Assembly: GCF_017876535.1 (NCBI RefSeq) | Contig: NZ_JAGIOF010000001.1 | Coordinates: forward strand, 2,356,001-2,420,000 | Reading direction: 5' to 3' | Source of the DNA: Paeniglutamicibacter kerguelensis | GTDB taxonomy: Bacteria > Actinomycetota > Actinomycetes > Actinomycetales > Micrococcaceae | Length of the DNA stretch: 64,000 nt | Shown: piece by piece, positions 39,391-51,296 of the stretch | How the letters are laid out: each line of letters begins with the position of its first letter | Numbering within the stretch: position 1 is the stretch's first letter | Notes under the pieces: model-generated | Databases searched by the model: none | What the model was told of the DNA's origin: nothing | The model's input: the letters and a program-made list of their open reading frames with translations, nothing else | Translations under genes and position numbers: made by a program

Positions 39391-40212
39391 CTAGATCAGC
39401 TTCGCTGCGGCAAGAAAGTCGACGAGTTCGATGCCGGCGTTGCCGGAGTCGGTGATGATGGTGCCTGCGGTGCGGGCCGGGCGCGCCTGCGCGTCGAGCA
39501 CCGCGGTGGCCGAGCCGGCGGCCCCGACCTGCGCCGCGTCGACGCCGATTTGCGCGAGGGACAGCACGGTGATGGTCTTTTTCTTCGCCGCCATGATGCC
39601 CTTGAAGTTCGGGTAGCGCGGCTCGTTGGCCTGGTCGGTGACGGAGAGCAGCACGGGCAGCTCGGCCTCGAGGCTCAGTGCGGCGTTGTCGGTTTCGCGC
39701 ACGGCACGCACCGTCGTGGAATCGGCGGCAAGTTCGACGTGTGCCACCTGGGTCAGCTGGGCCAGGCCCAGGCGTTCGGCCAGCTGCGCGGGAACCAGCG
39801 AGGTCTCGGCATCGGTGGAGGCCATGCCCGTGACGATGAGGTCGAACGCGCCAAGGTGCTTCACGGCCGCGGCGAGGGCCAGCGAGGTGGCCCCGGCATC
39901 GGACCCGGCCAGCGCGTCGTCGCACAGGTGCACGCCCTCGGTGGCGCCCATCTGCAGGGATTTCTTCACGGCGTTCGCCGCGGCCTCCGGGCCCATGCTC
40001 AGGGCCATGACGGTGTTGCCCGCCGCCGCCCCGCCGCGCGATTCGGCCAGCTGCAGGGCCGCCTCGATCGCGTACTCGTCAAGTTCGGAGAGCACCGAGT
40101 CCTTGCGGTCCAGGCGCAACTCCGCGCCGCCCAGGTGGCGTTCGAATTGCACGTCCGGTACGTGTTTGACGAGTACGAGGATCCTCAATGGCGTGCCTGT
40201 CAGCTGGCTCAT
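39391..40212 (-). CDS. etfB: Electron transfer flavoprotein, beta subunit
   Basis: 273 residues, AMP-binding partner of EtfA. Blocks: RILVLVKHVPDVQ, DEYAIEAALQLAES, VTGMASTDAETSLVPAQLAE and PVLLSVTDQANEPRYPNFKG with the AAKKKTI end typical of EtfB. It is first in the etfB-etfA-PIG-L unit and preceded by a 170-bp region holding the HtrA terminator. ATG at 40212. Redox partners are not encoded here. Confidence 0.95.
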   Translation of the reverse strand: MSQLTGTPLRILVLVKHVPDVQFERHLGGAELRLDRKDSVLSELDEYAIEAALQLAESRGGAAAGNTVMALSMGPEAAANAVKKSLQMGATEGVHLCDDALAGSDAGATSLALAAAVKHLGAFDLIVTGMASTDAETSLVPAQLAERLGLAQLTQVAHVELAADSTTVRAVRETDNAALSLEAELPVLLSVTDQANEPRYPNFKGIMAAKKKTITVLSLAQIGVDAAQVGAAGSATAVLDAQARPARTAGTIITDSGNAGIELVDFLAAAKLI

Positions 40213-40317
40213 TGCTGCCTTTCCTAGAAGTGTCCAAATTCGGTGCCTGATGTCCCCCGCGCCGCGGGAAACGCACCCCTTACATGTTAGCCGTGCGCCG
40301 CATCCGCCCGCATCGCA

Positions 40318-40355
40318 CGAACAACGGGCCCGAAATGATCCGGGCCCGTTGTTCG
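40318..40355 (-). terminator. Intrinsic terminator after htrA-like gene
   Basis: 15-bp perfect stem (40318-40332 with 40341-40355), 8-nt loop, 32 bp after the protease stop on the minus strand. A U tract is lacking. Confidence 0.72.
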
Positions 40356-40386
40356 CGTTATGACTATTTATTGCCCCCGAGGGGGA

Positions 40387-41970
40387 TTATGACGCCGTGG
40401 AGGCGCCCACCGTGGCGTCGGCCGACGCCGGCTGCCCGTTGCGGGTGTAATGAATCGTCACCTGGCCGCCGGCCGGGATCTCACGGATTGCCGCGGTCAG
40501 CGAGCTGCTGTCGGAGATCACCCGGTCCCCGACACCGGTGATGATGTCGCCGGCCTTCAGCCCGGACTTGGCGCCGGCGCTGTTCGGAACTACGTCCTTG
40601 ACCTGGGCGCCGACGCTGAACGACGAGTTGCCGTCCTTCACGTCGGCTGGCTTGGCCTGCACCGTCACGCCCAGCATTCCGTGGGTTGCCTTGCCGTTGG
40701 CGATCAGGTCCTGGGCGATGCGCTTGGCGTAGTCGATCGGGATCGCAAAGCCGACACCGATGGAACCGCCTTCGCTTGCGGAGCTGTCGCCCGAACCGGA
40801 GGAGGCGATCGCCACGTTCACGCCGATGATGTTGCCGTTGGCGTCGACCAGCGCGCCGCCGGAGTTTCCGTGGTTGATGGCGGCGTCGGTCTGGATCACG
40901 TTGATGTAGATCGATCCCTGGGAGGCCGGGGCCTGCTGCTGCGGGGCTCCGGGCAGCTGGAAGTTGAACTGGTTGCCGTTGTTGTTCGGTTCGGTTCCCT
41001 CGCTCTGTTCCGGCACCGCGGAGGAGGCCACGGAGATCGTGCGGTTCAGCGTGGAGATGATGCCGTCGGTGACGGTTCCGCTCAGGCCCAGCGGGGCGCC
41101 GATGGCCACGGCGGTGTCGCCGACGTTCAGGTTCCCGGAGGTGCCCAGCGTCGCCGGGGTCAGGCCCTGCGCTTCGATCTTGATGACGGCGAGGTCCGAC
41201 AGCGGGTCGGTTCCCACCAGGGTGGCGTTGTAGACCTTGCCGTCGGACATCTGCACGGCGATCTTCGGGCTGGCCGTGGTTCCGCCCAAGGTCACCACGT
41301 GGGTGTTGGTCAGGATGTGCCCCTCGGCGTCCAGGATGATGCCCGATCCGGAGCCCGAGGAGCTGCTGCCGCTCACATCAATGGTCACGACGCTCGGGCT
41401 TGCCTTGGCCGCCGCCGCGGTGACGGCGGTGACGTTCTTCGGGTTGTTGATGACCAGGCCGCTTTGCGGGGCGTTGTTTCCCGCGCTTGCCGACGAGGAC
41501 GCGGGGTACATCAGGGCATTTGCGCCCACGGCGCTGCCGGCGCCGACCAGCGCCGCCGCGACCATGCCCAGCACCAGCACCCCGGCGGTGAACTTCTTCG
41601 GTGCGGCGCGGTTGGCCGGCGGCACCGGCGAGGGGACGCCGAATGCCGAGGCCTGCTCCGCATGCGTCGGGGTGCCGTAGGGGGCATGTGCCGGCGACTG
41701 GGCGCCCGGGACGGCTGCGTGGGCAGGCGCCGGGGCGGTCCCGGCGGCGGGTGCTGCCGCGCTCGGGGTTGCCAAGCTCGGGGTTGCCGGGGCGGCGTCA
41801 GCGGTGTGCCGCGGCAGCGCCTGCGTCTGTTCCACGGCCCCGTCGACCTTTGACACGGCGGGGTCCTGCTCCGGTGCGGCGGGAGGGGTCATGGGGCGCT
41901 GCGGCACGGGGGTGCTTGCCTGCTCTGGGTTCTCGGGGGAGTTTGGCTGCTCAAACTGGTTCTCGCTCAT
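40387..41970 (-). CDS. HtrA/DegP-type membrane-anchored serine protease
   Basis: 527 residues. A ~125-residue Pro/Ala-rich cytoplasmic tail, one membrane segment at about 127-150, then the trypsin-like domain with His (LTNTHVV), Asp (PLSDLAVIKI) and Ser (HGNSGGAL). A Gln/Pro/Asn-rich insertion (about 335-365) lies before the Ser. One PDZ domain at the C-terminus (about 430-520: AGAKSGLKAGDIITGVGDRV). Acts on damaged envelope proteins. AAGG 6 nt before the ATG at 41970. Divergent from the TPM gene, with which it shares a 272-bp upstream region. Confidence 0.94.
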   Translation of the reverse strand: MSENQFEQPNSPENPEQASTPVPQRPMTPPAAPEQDPAVSKVDGAVEQTQALPRHTADAAPATPSLATPSAAAPAAGTAPAPAHAAVPGAQSPAHAPYGTPTHAEQASAFGVPSPVPPANRAAPKKFTAGVLVLGMVAAALVGAGSAVGANALMYPASSSASAGNNAPQSGLVINNPKNVTAVTAAAAKASPSVVTIDVSGSSSSGSGSGIILDAEGHILTNTHVVTLGGTTASPKIAVQMSDGKVYNATLVGTDPLSDLAVIKIEAQGLTPATLGTSGNLNVGDTAVAIGAPLGLSGTVTDGIISTLNRTISVASSAVPEQSEGTEPNNNGNQFNFQLPGAPQQQAPASQGSIYINVIQTDAAINHGNSGGALVDANGNIIGVNVAIASSGSGDSSASEGGSIGVGFAIPIDYAKRIAQDLIANGKATHGMLGVTVQAKPADVKDGNSSFSVGAQVKDVVPNSAGAKSGLKAGDIITGVGDRVISDSSSLTAAIREIPAGGQVTIHYTRNGQPASADATVGASTAS

Positions 41971-42242
41971 CGTTAACCTTCCGATGCTGGTGGTGCGTGA
42001 TTGCTCTTCTTGGTTACAACTATGCCCGCCGCGTCTGTGGCAGCGAAAAGCAGGACCTGAGTAGAAGCTGTGAGCTTGCCGCACCCTCATGCGCATTTCG
42101 CCAGCCCACGGCGTTTTTCGTGGACTCTCGCCGGTCCCCGCCATAGAATCGACATCGTTAGCAGAAATCAGGGCATATGGTGGTTTCACTACGTGCTTTG
42201 CCAAGAATTCTGCGGCGACTGAAGCAAGGGTGAAGGAAAACC

Positions 42243-44282
<2,040 letters not shown>

Positions 44283-44398
44283 CAGCCGCCCAGACAACGG
44301 CCGCAGGGCCCCAATGTTGCAGCATCCCGAACCCCGGCAACGAGGATCGCAAGCAGGAAACCCAACACCTCAAATAATGTCCAACGAAAGGTCTCATC

Positions 44399-45139
44399 GT
44401 GGCAAAGCAGTCTATTTTTGGTCGTATCTCCCAGCTGGCCAAGGCCAACATCAATGCGATGTTGGATTCCGCGGAGGATCCGCAGAAAATGCTCGACCAG
44501 ATGGTCCGTGACTACACGGACAACATCGCCGAAGCCGAAACCGCGGTTGCCCAGACAATCGGCAACCTGCGCATGATCGAAGACGACTACAACGAGGACA
44601 TCAAGGCCGCCTCGGACTGGGGCAACAAGGCGCTTGCCGCTTCCTCCAAGGCAGATGAGTTCCGCTCCGCCGGCGAAAGCAGCAACGCCGACAAGTTCGA
44701 CTCCCTCGCCAAGGTCGCCATCCAGCGCCAGATGCAGTCCGAGGGCGAGGCCAAGACCGCCGAGCCGACCATCAGCTCGCAGCGCGAGATCGTCGAGAAG
44801 CTCAAGACCGGACTGGACGCCATGAAGTCCAAGCGCCAGGAACTGGTTTCCAAGCGCGACGAACTCATTGCCCGCGCCAAGTCCGCCCAGGCGCAGAACC
44901 AGGTGCAGGAGGCCGTCAAGAGCATCGACATCATGGATCCCTCCAGCGAGGTCGGCCGCTTCGAAGAGAAGATCCGTCGCGAAGAGGCCCGCGTCCGCGG
45001 TGCCGCGGAGCTCGCATCCTCATCACTCGACGCCCAGTTCAACTCGCTGGAGGACCTTGGCGAGCAAACGGAGATCGAGGCACGCCTTGCCGCACTCAAG
45101 GGCGCCAAGGCCACCCCGTCGATCACCCCCGGGGCCTAG
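44399..45139 (+). CDS. PspA/IM30 family protein
   Basis: 246 residues, almost wholly helical coiled coil. N-terminal amphipathic helix (MAKQSIFGRISQLAKANINA), PspA core through DPQKMLDQMVRDYTDNI and long Lys/Glu helices, and a C-terminal segment (SLEDLGEQTEIEARLAALKG). It binds and protects the cytoplasmic membrane in the phage shock response. GTG start at 44399, with AAAGG upstream. There is no pspB or pspC partner; the upstream TPM gene fills the place that Bacillus has in ydjFGH-type operons. Confidence 0.93.
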   Translation: MAKQSIFGRISQLAKANINAMLDSAEDPQKMLDQMVRDYTDNIAEAETAVAQTIGNLRMIEDDYNEDIKAASDWGNKALAASSKADEFRSAGESSNADKFDSLAKVAIQRQMQSEGEAKTAEPTISSQREIVEKLKTGLDAMKSKRQELVSKRDELIARAKSAQAQNQVQEAVKSIDIMDPSSEVGRFEEKIRREEARVRGAAELASSSLDAQFNSLEDLGEQTEIEARLAALKGAKATPSITPGA

Positions 45140-45185
45140 CCCCTCCGGCGGCACATCCCGCCGCATAATTTCATAGCCACAACGC

Positions 45186-45249
45186 ACGATGGGCGGGCAG
45201 CCCGGGTCCGGACCACCAATCCGGTGTTCCCCGACTGCCCGCCCATCGT
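45186..45249 (+). terminator. Stem-loop after pspA
   Basis: 15-bp perfect outer stem (45186-45200 with 45235-45249) and a 34-nt inner part that can fold further, 47 bp after the pspA stop. Confidence 0.7.
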
Positions 45250-45424
45250 TGCATTTCCCGCAAACTGCCGCCCGTTGTCCTCCTATGGCTTCCGTCGTTG
45301 TCCGATGCAGTCCCCTGCCGGCACTGTTCCGCACAGACACGCCGTCGATCTCACGCCGGCACTGCCCTGCCCCGGATCTCCACAACCCCGATACCTCCCC
45401 CTTTCGGGTGCACTGCGATGGTTC

Positions 45425-47320
45425 ATGCTCGATCCCATGAGCAGCGGAGAATTCATTCCAGCACGGACCGGCGGAGCACCGTCGTCCGGTCCCGGTCCCG
45501 GGCACCACGCGACCCGGGAGGACCAGCTGCGCGACTTCTTCGAACTCCAGGACCGCATCGACACCCTCGCCGAAGACCTCGCCGCCCGTGCGTACGACTC
45601 CCCCGTCACCGCCGTCTTGCTGAACATGGGACTGGAGAAGGCCCGCCGGCGCGCCGGACACCACCAACTCCTCGCGACCCGCGCCGCCCAGCACTCCCTC
45701 GCCCACGAACTGCCCGTCGAAACCCTCAACGAACTGCGGGATATCACCGACCACCCCGCGGACTTCAGTGCCGGGGACAGGGCCCTGCCCGCAGACCCGC
45801 GAGGGGTCCCCACGGGGCGGCTCCCGCACAAGGACACCGCCGAGCTCTTGCAGCGCACCTGCGCCATCGGATACTTCGACGCACGCGACCGCATCGATGC
45901 CGCCGGCCTCCTGCTCCCGAGCACCAACGAACATGGGACCCCGGCCCCGGCGCGGTACCCCTTGCTGGCGGCCCACATGAAGGCAGGGAACCTCGATCCG
46001 ACCGACGCGATCCGGGCAGCCAACAAGCTCGAAAAGCTGCGCCCGGAGATCACCGGCCAACCCAACCCCGCCAAGCTCAGAACAGCGATCGAGGAACAGG
46101 TTCTCGAATCCCTGCTCACCCAGGGCCCGGCGGCCACCGCCAAGCTCTTCAACGCCCTGAACGCGGAGCTGGAGAACGCCACTGCCCCGGCACCCACCGA
46201 GGAGGAACTGGCAGCCAAGACCGGGTTCCGGCTCTCCCGCCGCACCGAACACCTCACATATTTCACGCTCACCATGACTAACCCGGACGCCGAACTCGTC
46301 CTGACGCACTTCGCGCTCTCCGACAATCCCCGCACCAAGGCCGGCAACCGAGAAAATCTCGCCAACGACGCCGCCGGCAGAAACCCCGGCACCCAAAGCA
46401 ACGACAACAGTGACAGTGACAGTGACAGTGACAGTGAGGATGAGTTTGAGGGTTCAGCTGCCGACTGGAACCCGACGCAGACCATCCCCGCGTGGGCCAT
46501 CGACCCCGACACCCCGCCCAGCGAACGACCCCGTGCGGAATGGGCGGATCTCGGCCGTGCCACACACCCCCATCTTGCCAACCCCTGCTCGGAGGGTTCG
46601 GCGACGCCGAACGGAATCCCCGCACCACCGGCCCGCGCGGACAACGGAAGCGGAGCAAATACCCCAATCCCAACGTTGCCTCAGCGGTTCAACGACTCAG
46701 CTGAAGGCTCCGACGGGCTCACCCCGGCCAGGCGCAGGATGCAAACCCTGCTCAACATCATGAGAACCGCCGGAGAACCCCGCGCCAAGGGAAACAAGGA
46801 AGCCACCGGTCTGCCCCAAGCCCGCCTCATCGTCTATTGCCAACTCACCACCCTGCTCGGGCTGGCCGAAAAGGCTGGCATCACCCAACACGGGTTGGCA
46901 ATCTCTCCCGGGGACCTCCGCCGGGAACTGTGCAACGCCGGGGTCATTCCGATCATCTTCAACGGCGAAAGCCAAATCCTGGATCTCGGACGCGAACAGC
47001 GCTTTGTCCCCGACTACATGCGCCAAGCCGTCCTTGCCCGCGACGGCGGCTGTATCGTCCCGGGCTGTACGGTTCCACCCGAACACCTTGAAATGTGCCA
47101 CATCGATAGTTGGGCCGACGGAGGAACCACGAGTACCGAAAATTCGGCCCCCGGCTGCGTCAACCACCACCACGGCTACCACACCGGACAATACAAACTA
47201 GTCCGGAACGAGCACGGACTGCCCGCGGTCATCCTCCCCAAATACCTGGATCCCGAACAAAAACCCCGGCGCAACAGCCAGTGGCAACAACACACCCAAT
47301 CCGGCCCCCTGCTCTTCTGA
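45425..47320 (+). CDS. DUF222 / HNH endonuclease domain protein
   Basis: 631 residues from the ATG at 45425; 45437 is nearly as good, and the open frame before them is low-complexity. DUF222 region about 30-430 (FFELQDRIDTLAEDLAARAY, GRLPHKDTAELLQR). The HNH nuclease end (about 535-600) has CIVPGCTVPPEHLEMCHI, then NSAPGCVNHHHG, with Cys pairs and His for zinc and catalysis. This family is the 13E12 type repeated in many actinobacterial genomes; role unknown. A Ser-Asp repeat sits in the middle, coded by a hexanucleotide tract. Confidence 0.88.
   Translation: MLDPMSSGEFIPARTGGAPSSGPGPGHHATREDQLRDFFELQDRIDTLAEDLAARAYDSPVTAVLLNMGLEKARRRAGHHQLLATRAAQHSLAHELPVETLNELRDITDHPADFSAGDRALPADPRGVPTGRLPHKDTAELLQRTCAIGYFDARDRIDAAGLLLPSTNEHGTPAPARYPLLAAHMKAGNLDPTDAIRAANKLEKLRPEITGQPNPAKLRTAIEEQVLESLLTQGPAATAKLFNALNAELENATAPAPTEEELAAKTGFRLSRRTEHLTYFTLTMTNPDAELVLTHFALSDNPRTKAGNRENLANDAAGRNPGTQSNDNSDSDSDSDSEDEFEGSAADWNPTQTIPAWAIDPDTPPSERPRAEWADLGRATHPHLANPCSEGSATPNGIPAPPARADNGSGANTPIPTLPQRFNDSAEGSDGLTPARRRMQTLLNIMRTAGEPRAKGNKEATGLPQARLIVYCQLTTLLGLAEKAGITQHGLAISPGDLRRELCNAGVIPIIFNGESQILDLGREQRFVPDYMRQAVLARDGGCIVPGCTVPPEHLEMCHIDSWADGGTTSTENSAPGCVNHHHGYHTGQYKLVRNEHGLPAVILPKYLDPEQKPRRNSQWQQHTQSGPLLF
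46409..46438 (+). repeat. Hexanucleotide microsatellite AGTGAC encoding Ser-Asp
   Basis: Four exact AGTGAC units plus AGTGAG, in frame in the DUF222/HNH gene. Gain or loss of a unit would change the number of Ser-Asp pairs without a frameshift. Confidence 0.9.
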
Positions 47321-47435
47321 ACCGGGCAGGGAAGGCGGTACGCCTCGACGCCCCGTCTTCTGCCACGGTCGGGATCTGCTCGATCGTTGGGCAGTCAGGC
47401 CTTTCAGACCGGAAGCCGCACAATGGCTTAAATGC

Positions 47436-47476
47436 AAAACAACCCATGATCCTGAACCAGGATCATGGGTTGTTTT
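47436..47476 (-). terminator. Terminator of the first initiator tRNA gene
   Basis: 19-bp perfect stem (47436-47454 with 47458-47476) and 3-nt loop, 6 bp after the tRNA 3' end on the minus strand; the stem closes with TTTT. Confidence 0.88.
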
Positions 47477-47481
47477 CTCTG

Positions 47482-47555
<74 letters not shown>

Positions 47556-47886
47556 TCGGTAAATACAACAGTACCAGCGCATTGCGGATGCACCTAATCC
47601 AGATGAACATTCATCGAGAAACGGGCAAGAACCGCGTCAGTTCAACGGCCAAAGTCCTGCCTAGCGCATCTTGTCCATGGCAAATCGCGCCGAATGCAGA
47701 ATTTTCCAAGGTGCGCTTCCTCACTTAAGCGCCCGCTTGCGCCACGTCGCTCCAATGCGCCCCTAGACGGCGGGCCGCTGGCAAGATCCGCGCAGGAGCC
47801 ATGCGGGACCGAAAGTGCGGCAGCTGGCTTAAACGGCAAAAAGGAACGACCCCGACCAGGTTTCCCTGGTCGGGGTCGTTATCTCG
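47556..47886. other. Spacer between the two initiator tRNA genes
   Basis: 331 bp with no supported gene. The last part (47845-47880) is the terminator of the second tRNA. The remainder should hold the promoter of copy 1, but I could not place -10 and -35 with confidence. Confidence 0.5.
47845..47880 (-). terminator. Terminator of the second initiator tRNA gene
   Basis: 16-bp perfect stem (47845-47860 with 47865-47880), 4-nt loop, then TTTTT on the minus strand after a CC (plus-strand aaaaagg). Confidence 0.9.
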
Positions 47887-47960
<74 letters not shown>

Positions 47961-48047
47961 GCGATGTATCAATCATCGCCGACGAGGGTGGAATAGCGCA
48001 AATCCTGGCGGTGTCGCCCTGCTCACACCGGGAGTTCGGTTCCCTGG

Positions 48048-51000
48048 CTACGGCGCCGGGGTTTCCTGCGCAGGTGCCTCCGGGGCCGGTGCACCGTCCC
48101 CGTCGGTCGGGGCAGGGGTGACGGTGCCGTCGGTCGGGGCCGGCGCCTCCGGGACAACAGGCTTCCCGGTCAGCTCGGCTTCGGCCTCGATTGCAGCTTC
48201 GAGTGCCTTCTGCAACTTGGCCTGCTCCGCGCCGTACTTGGCGAAGTCGTTCTGCGCCAGAGCAGCCTGGCCCGCCTTGATCGCCGCTCTTGCGTCGTTC
48301 AGGGCCTGCGTCAGCTTCTGCTGCGCCGTCTGTGTCACGGGCGGCTTGCCCGGTTCGCCTCCGCCGGAGGTTCCACCGTTTTCGCTGGTCACGGCGCCGG
48401 ACGAACCCTCGAAGACCTGGTCAAGCGCCTCGGAGAGGGTGTCGGCGAAGCCGACGTTGTCACCGAACGCCACCAGGACCTTGCGCAGGGTCGGGTAGGA
48501 GGTCGCACCCGAGGACTGCACGTAGACAGGCTGAACGTAGAGGATGCCGTCACCGACCGGCAGTGAAAGCAGGTTGCCGTTTTTGACCTGCGATGCACCC
48601 TGGCGCAACAGGTTCAACGTCTGCGACACGGTGGTGTTGGAGTCGAAGTTCTGCTGTGCCTGGCCCGGGCCCGGCACGCTGGTTTCGCGCGGCAGCGCAA
48701 GCAGACGAAGCTTGCCGTAGCCCTCGGCCTTCTTGCCTGCCTCGTTTCCCGCGTCGGCCTCGGCCGAGAGGAACCCGAAGAGCACGTTTCGCTGCTGTCC
48801 ACCCGCCGCGGTCTGCGGAATGAAGGTGGAGGTCAGCGAGAAGGTCTCGGCGTCCTGCGTCGGCATCTTCAGCGACATGTAGTACGGCGGCTGCTTGATG
48901 TTGGCGTTGCCCTGTGTTGGTTCCGAGGGCACCGCCCAGGCGTCGTTGGAGTCGTAGAAGCCGTCTGGATCCGTCACGTGGTACGTGGCGAGCAGCTCGC
49001 GCTGGACCTTGAACAGGTCCTCCGGGTAACGCACGTGGCTCATCAGCTCGCCGGACATCTCCGACATCGGCTTGATGTTCGCCGGGAAAACCTTCTGCCA
49101 GGCCTGCAGGAGCGGCTCGTCGGCCTCCCATGCGTACAGGGTGACGGAGCCGTCGTAGGCGTCGACCGTCGCCTTGACCGAGTTGCGGATGTAGTTCACC
49201 TGGCCGGTCAGTGCCGCGGCACGGGTTCCGCCGGTCAGCGAGTCGGTGACCGCCGAATCCAGCTGCTGCTGCTTGGAGTACGGGTAGTTCTTTGAGGTGG
49301 TGTAAGCATCGACGATCCACTGCACGCGGCCGTCGACGATCGCCGGGTAGGCGTTGGAATCCACCGTCAGGTACGGTGCGACCTTCTGCACGCGGTCCTT
49401 CGGGTTTCGGTCGTAGAGGATCTGCGACTCGGAATTGATCGCATCGGAAAGCAGCAGGTCCGTGGAGGCAAACTTCAGCGAGTAGACCAGGCGGTTGAAG
49501 AAGTTGCCGACCGACGGGCCGCCGTCGCCGGAGAAGGTGTTGCGGGTGTCCTGGCTGCCGGAACCGGAGGCCGGGCGGTCAAGCTCGCGCGGAGCCCAAC
49601 CCTCGGGGCCGCCGACGATCGAGTACTGCGGAGAGAGCTCGCCGAAGTAGATGCGCGGTTCGTAGGTCTTGTCGCTGGCCAGCACGCCGCCGGTGGGGAT
49701 GCCGCTGAGCATGAAGTCCGGGCGTCCGCCGGAGGTCACGCGGTTGCCGTAGGCGGCCACCACGCCGTAGCCGTGGGTGTAGGTGATGTGCTGGTTGACC
49801 CAGGACTCGGTGGGGTCGACGCTGAGCTCGCGCACGGCGATCACCGTGTCTTCGGTCTTGCCGTCGATGGCGTATCGGTCGACGTTCAGCGTCGGGGCGA
49901 ACTTGTAGTAGGTCCGGAACTGCTGCAGCTGGGCGAACGCCGAGGAGACGAGGTTCGGGTCCAGCAGGCGGATGTTCGTGGTGGTTGCTTTGTCCTTGGC
50001 TAGCACGCCCTTCCTCGGGTTCACCTCGGCGTTGTAGGCGGTCTCCTCGACGTCTGTCAGGCCGTACGCCTGGCGGGTCATCTGGATGTTCTTCGCGATG
50101 TACGCGCGCTCCAGGGTCTTTTCCGACGGAATGACCTGGTACTGCTGCACGATGAACGGGTAGATGCCGCCGGCGACGACAACCGTCACCAGCAGCATCG
50201 CGGTGCCGATGATCGGCAGGCGCCAGCGCCCGATGATCGCGGTGACGATGAACGTGATCGCCACAAGCACCGCGGCGATCGCCAGGATCGTCTTGGTGGG
50301 GATCACCGCGTGCACGTCGGTGTACAACGCGCCGGCCACGCGGCCGTTCTGCGAAAGAAGCGTCGAGTATCGGTCAAGCCAGAAGTTGCCGGCCTGCAGG
50401 AGCAGGAAGGCGACGGCGAACACGGCGATGTGGATGCGTGCCGCATTGCCGACGACGATGCCGCCGCGCTCCTCGACGCGGATGCCGCCGTAGAGGTAGT
50501 GGGTGAGCAGGCCGGCGATGCCGGCGATCAGCACCACGGAGATCAGGTAGCCGATCAGCAGGCCCAGGAACGGCAGGGTGAAGATGTAGAAACCCAGGTC
50601 CATGTTGAACTGCGGGTCGGTCTCATTGAACGGGACCTGGTTGAAGAAGAGCAGCACCTCTTTCCACTGCGAGGTCACCGCGGTGGCGGCGAAGACGCCG
50701 ATGACCACCGGGACGCCGATCATCAGCAGCCGGCGCATGGGCTCGAGCTGGGACTGGTACTTGGACATGTTGTCCTGCTGGTGGCCGTCGGGGGCGTACA
50801 CCGGGCGCGCACGGTAGGCCATGCGCATCGAAATCCAGATGGTGAAGCCCATGACCAGGAACGCCACCGCAAAGATGCCGATCTTGGCAAGGTTCTCGGT
50901 CCAGAACACGGATTGGAAGCCGAGCTGGTTGTACCAGAGCACATCCGCGTACACGCTCGCGAAGAACACGAAGACGGCGACAAGGATACCGATGATGACG

Positions 51001-51110
51001 ATCGTCGGCATCAGCGGGGACGAACGCCGCTCGGGATGCTGCTGCGGGTCGGGACGCTCCTCGGGGCCGCGCGGCGGGCCTCCGAAGGGGTTGCCAGTGC
51101 CAAAACTCAA
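48048..51110 (-). CDS. UPF0182 family membrane protein
   Basis: 1020 residues. Seven membrane segments in the first ~330 (for example [39 protein letters not shown]), a large extracytoplasmic domain of ~550 residues, and an Ala/Glu/Pro-rich tail (about 880-1020). The conserved block [16 protein letters not shown] and the [16 protein letters not shown] stretch fit the family. Start codon is TTG at 51110 with GAGG upstream and a 6-nt spacer; no better start exists. In actinobacteria it stands beside the PDZ/Lon-like gene, as here. Function unknown. Confidence 0.92.
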   Translation of the reverse strand: MSFGTGNPFGGPPRGPEERPDPQQHPERRSSPLMPTIVIIGILVAVFVFFASVYADVLWYNQLGFQSVFWTENLAKIGIFAVAFLVMGFTIWISMRMAYRARPVYAPDGHQQDNMSKYQSQLEPMRRLLMIGVPVVIGVFAATAVTSQWKEVLLFFNQVPFNETDPQFNMDLGFYIFTLPFLGLLIGYLISVVLIAGIAGLLTHYLYGGIRVEERGGIVVGNAARIHIAVFAVAFLLLQAGNFWLDRYSTLLSQNGRVAGALYTDVHAVIPTKTILAIAAVLVAITFIVTAIIGRWRLPIIGTAMLLVTVVVAGGIYPFIVQQYQVIPSEKTLERAYIAKNIQMTRQAYGLTDVEETAYNAEVNPRKGVLAKDKATTTNIRLLDPNLVSSAFAQLQQFRTYYKFAPTLNVDRYAIDGKTEDTVIAVRELSVDPTESWVNQHITYTHGYGVVAAYGNRVTSGGRPDFMLSGIPTGGVLASDKTYEPRIYFGELSPQYSIVGGPEGWAPRELDRPASGSGSQDTRNTFSGDGGPSVGNFFNRLVYSLKFASTDLLLSDAINSESQILYDRNPKDRVQKVAPYLTVDSNAYPAIVDGRVQWIVDAYTTSKNYPYSKQQQLDSAVTDSLTGGTRAAALTGQVNYIRNSVKATVDAYDGSVTLYAWEADEPLLQAWQKVFPANIKPMSEMSGELMSHVRYPEDLFKVQRELLATYHVTDPDGFYDSNDAWAVPSEPTQGNANIKQPPYYMSLKMPTQDAETFSLTSTFIPQTAAGGQQRNVLFGFLSAEADAGNEAGKKAEGYGKLRLLALPRETSVPGPGQAQQNFDSNTTVSQTLNLLRQGASQVKNGNLLSLPVGDGILYVQPVYVQSSGATSYPTLRKVLVAFGDNVGFADTLSEALDQVFEGSSGAVTSENGGTSGGGEPGKPPVTQTAQQKLTQALNDARAAIKAGQAALAQNDFAKYGAEQAKLQKALEAAIEAEAELTGKPVVPEAPAPTDGTVTPAPTDGDGAPAPEAPAQETPAP

Positions 51111-51296
51111 TTTTTACCTCACCGTTGGAACCGATTCAGCACGCCGGGGAGGCGCACCTCGAACAAGGACTTTGCTATCCATTCTGCCCTGCATCCGGTG
51201 CAAGAACTCAAAAGCCACAGGCATTCATAGGCAATAGTGCGTAAATTGTGACAGTTACCGGACAAAACCCGGCAAAACCCGCCCGAACCTGAGTGT

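Noticed and set aside
45224..45424. 67-codon upstream extension of the HNH gene
   Set aside because: Overlaps the pspA terminator and is Pro/Arg-rich low-complexity; the family starts near MLDPMSSGEF.
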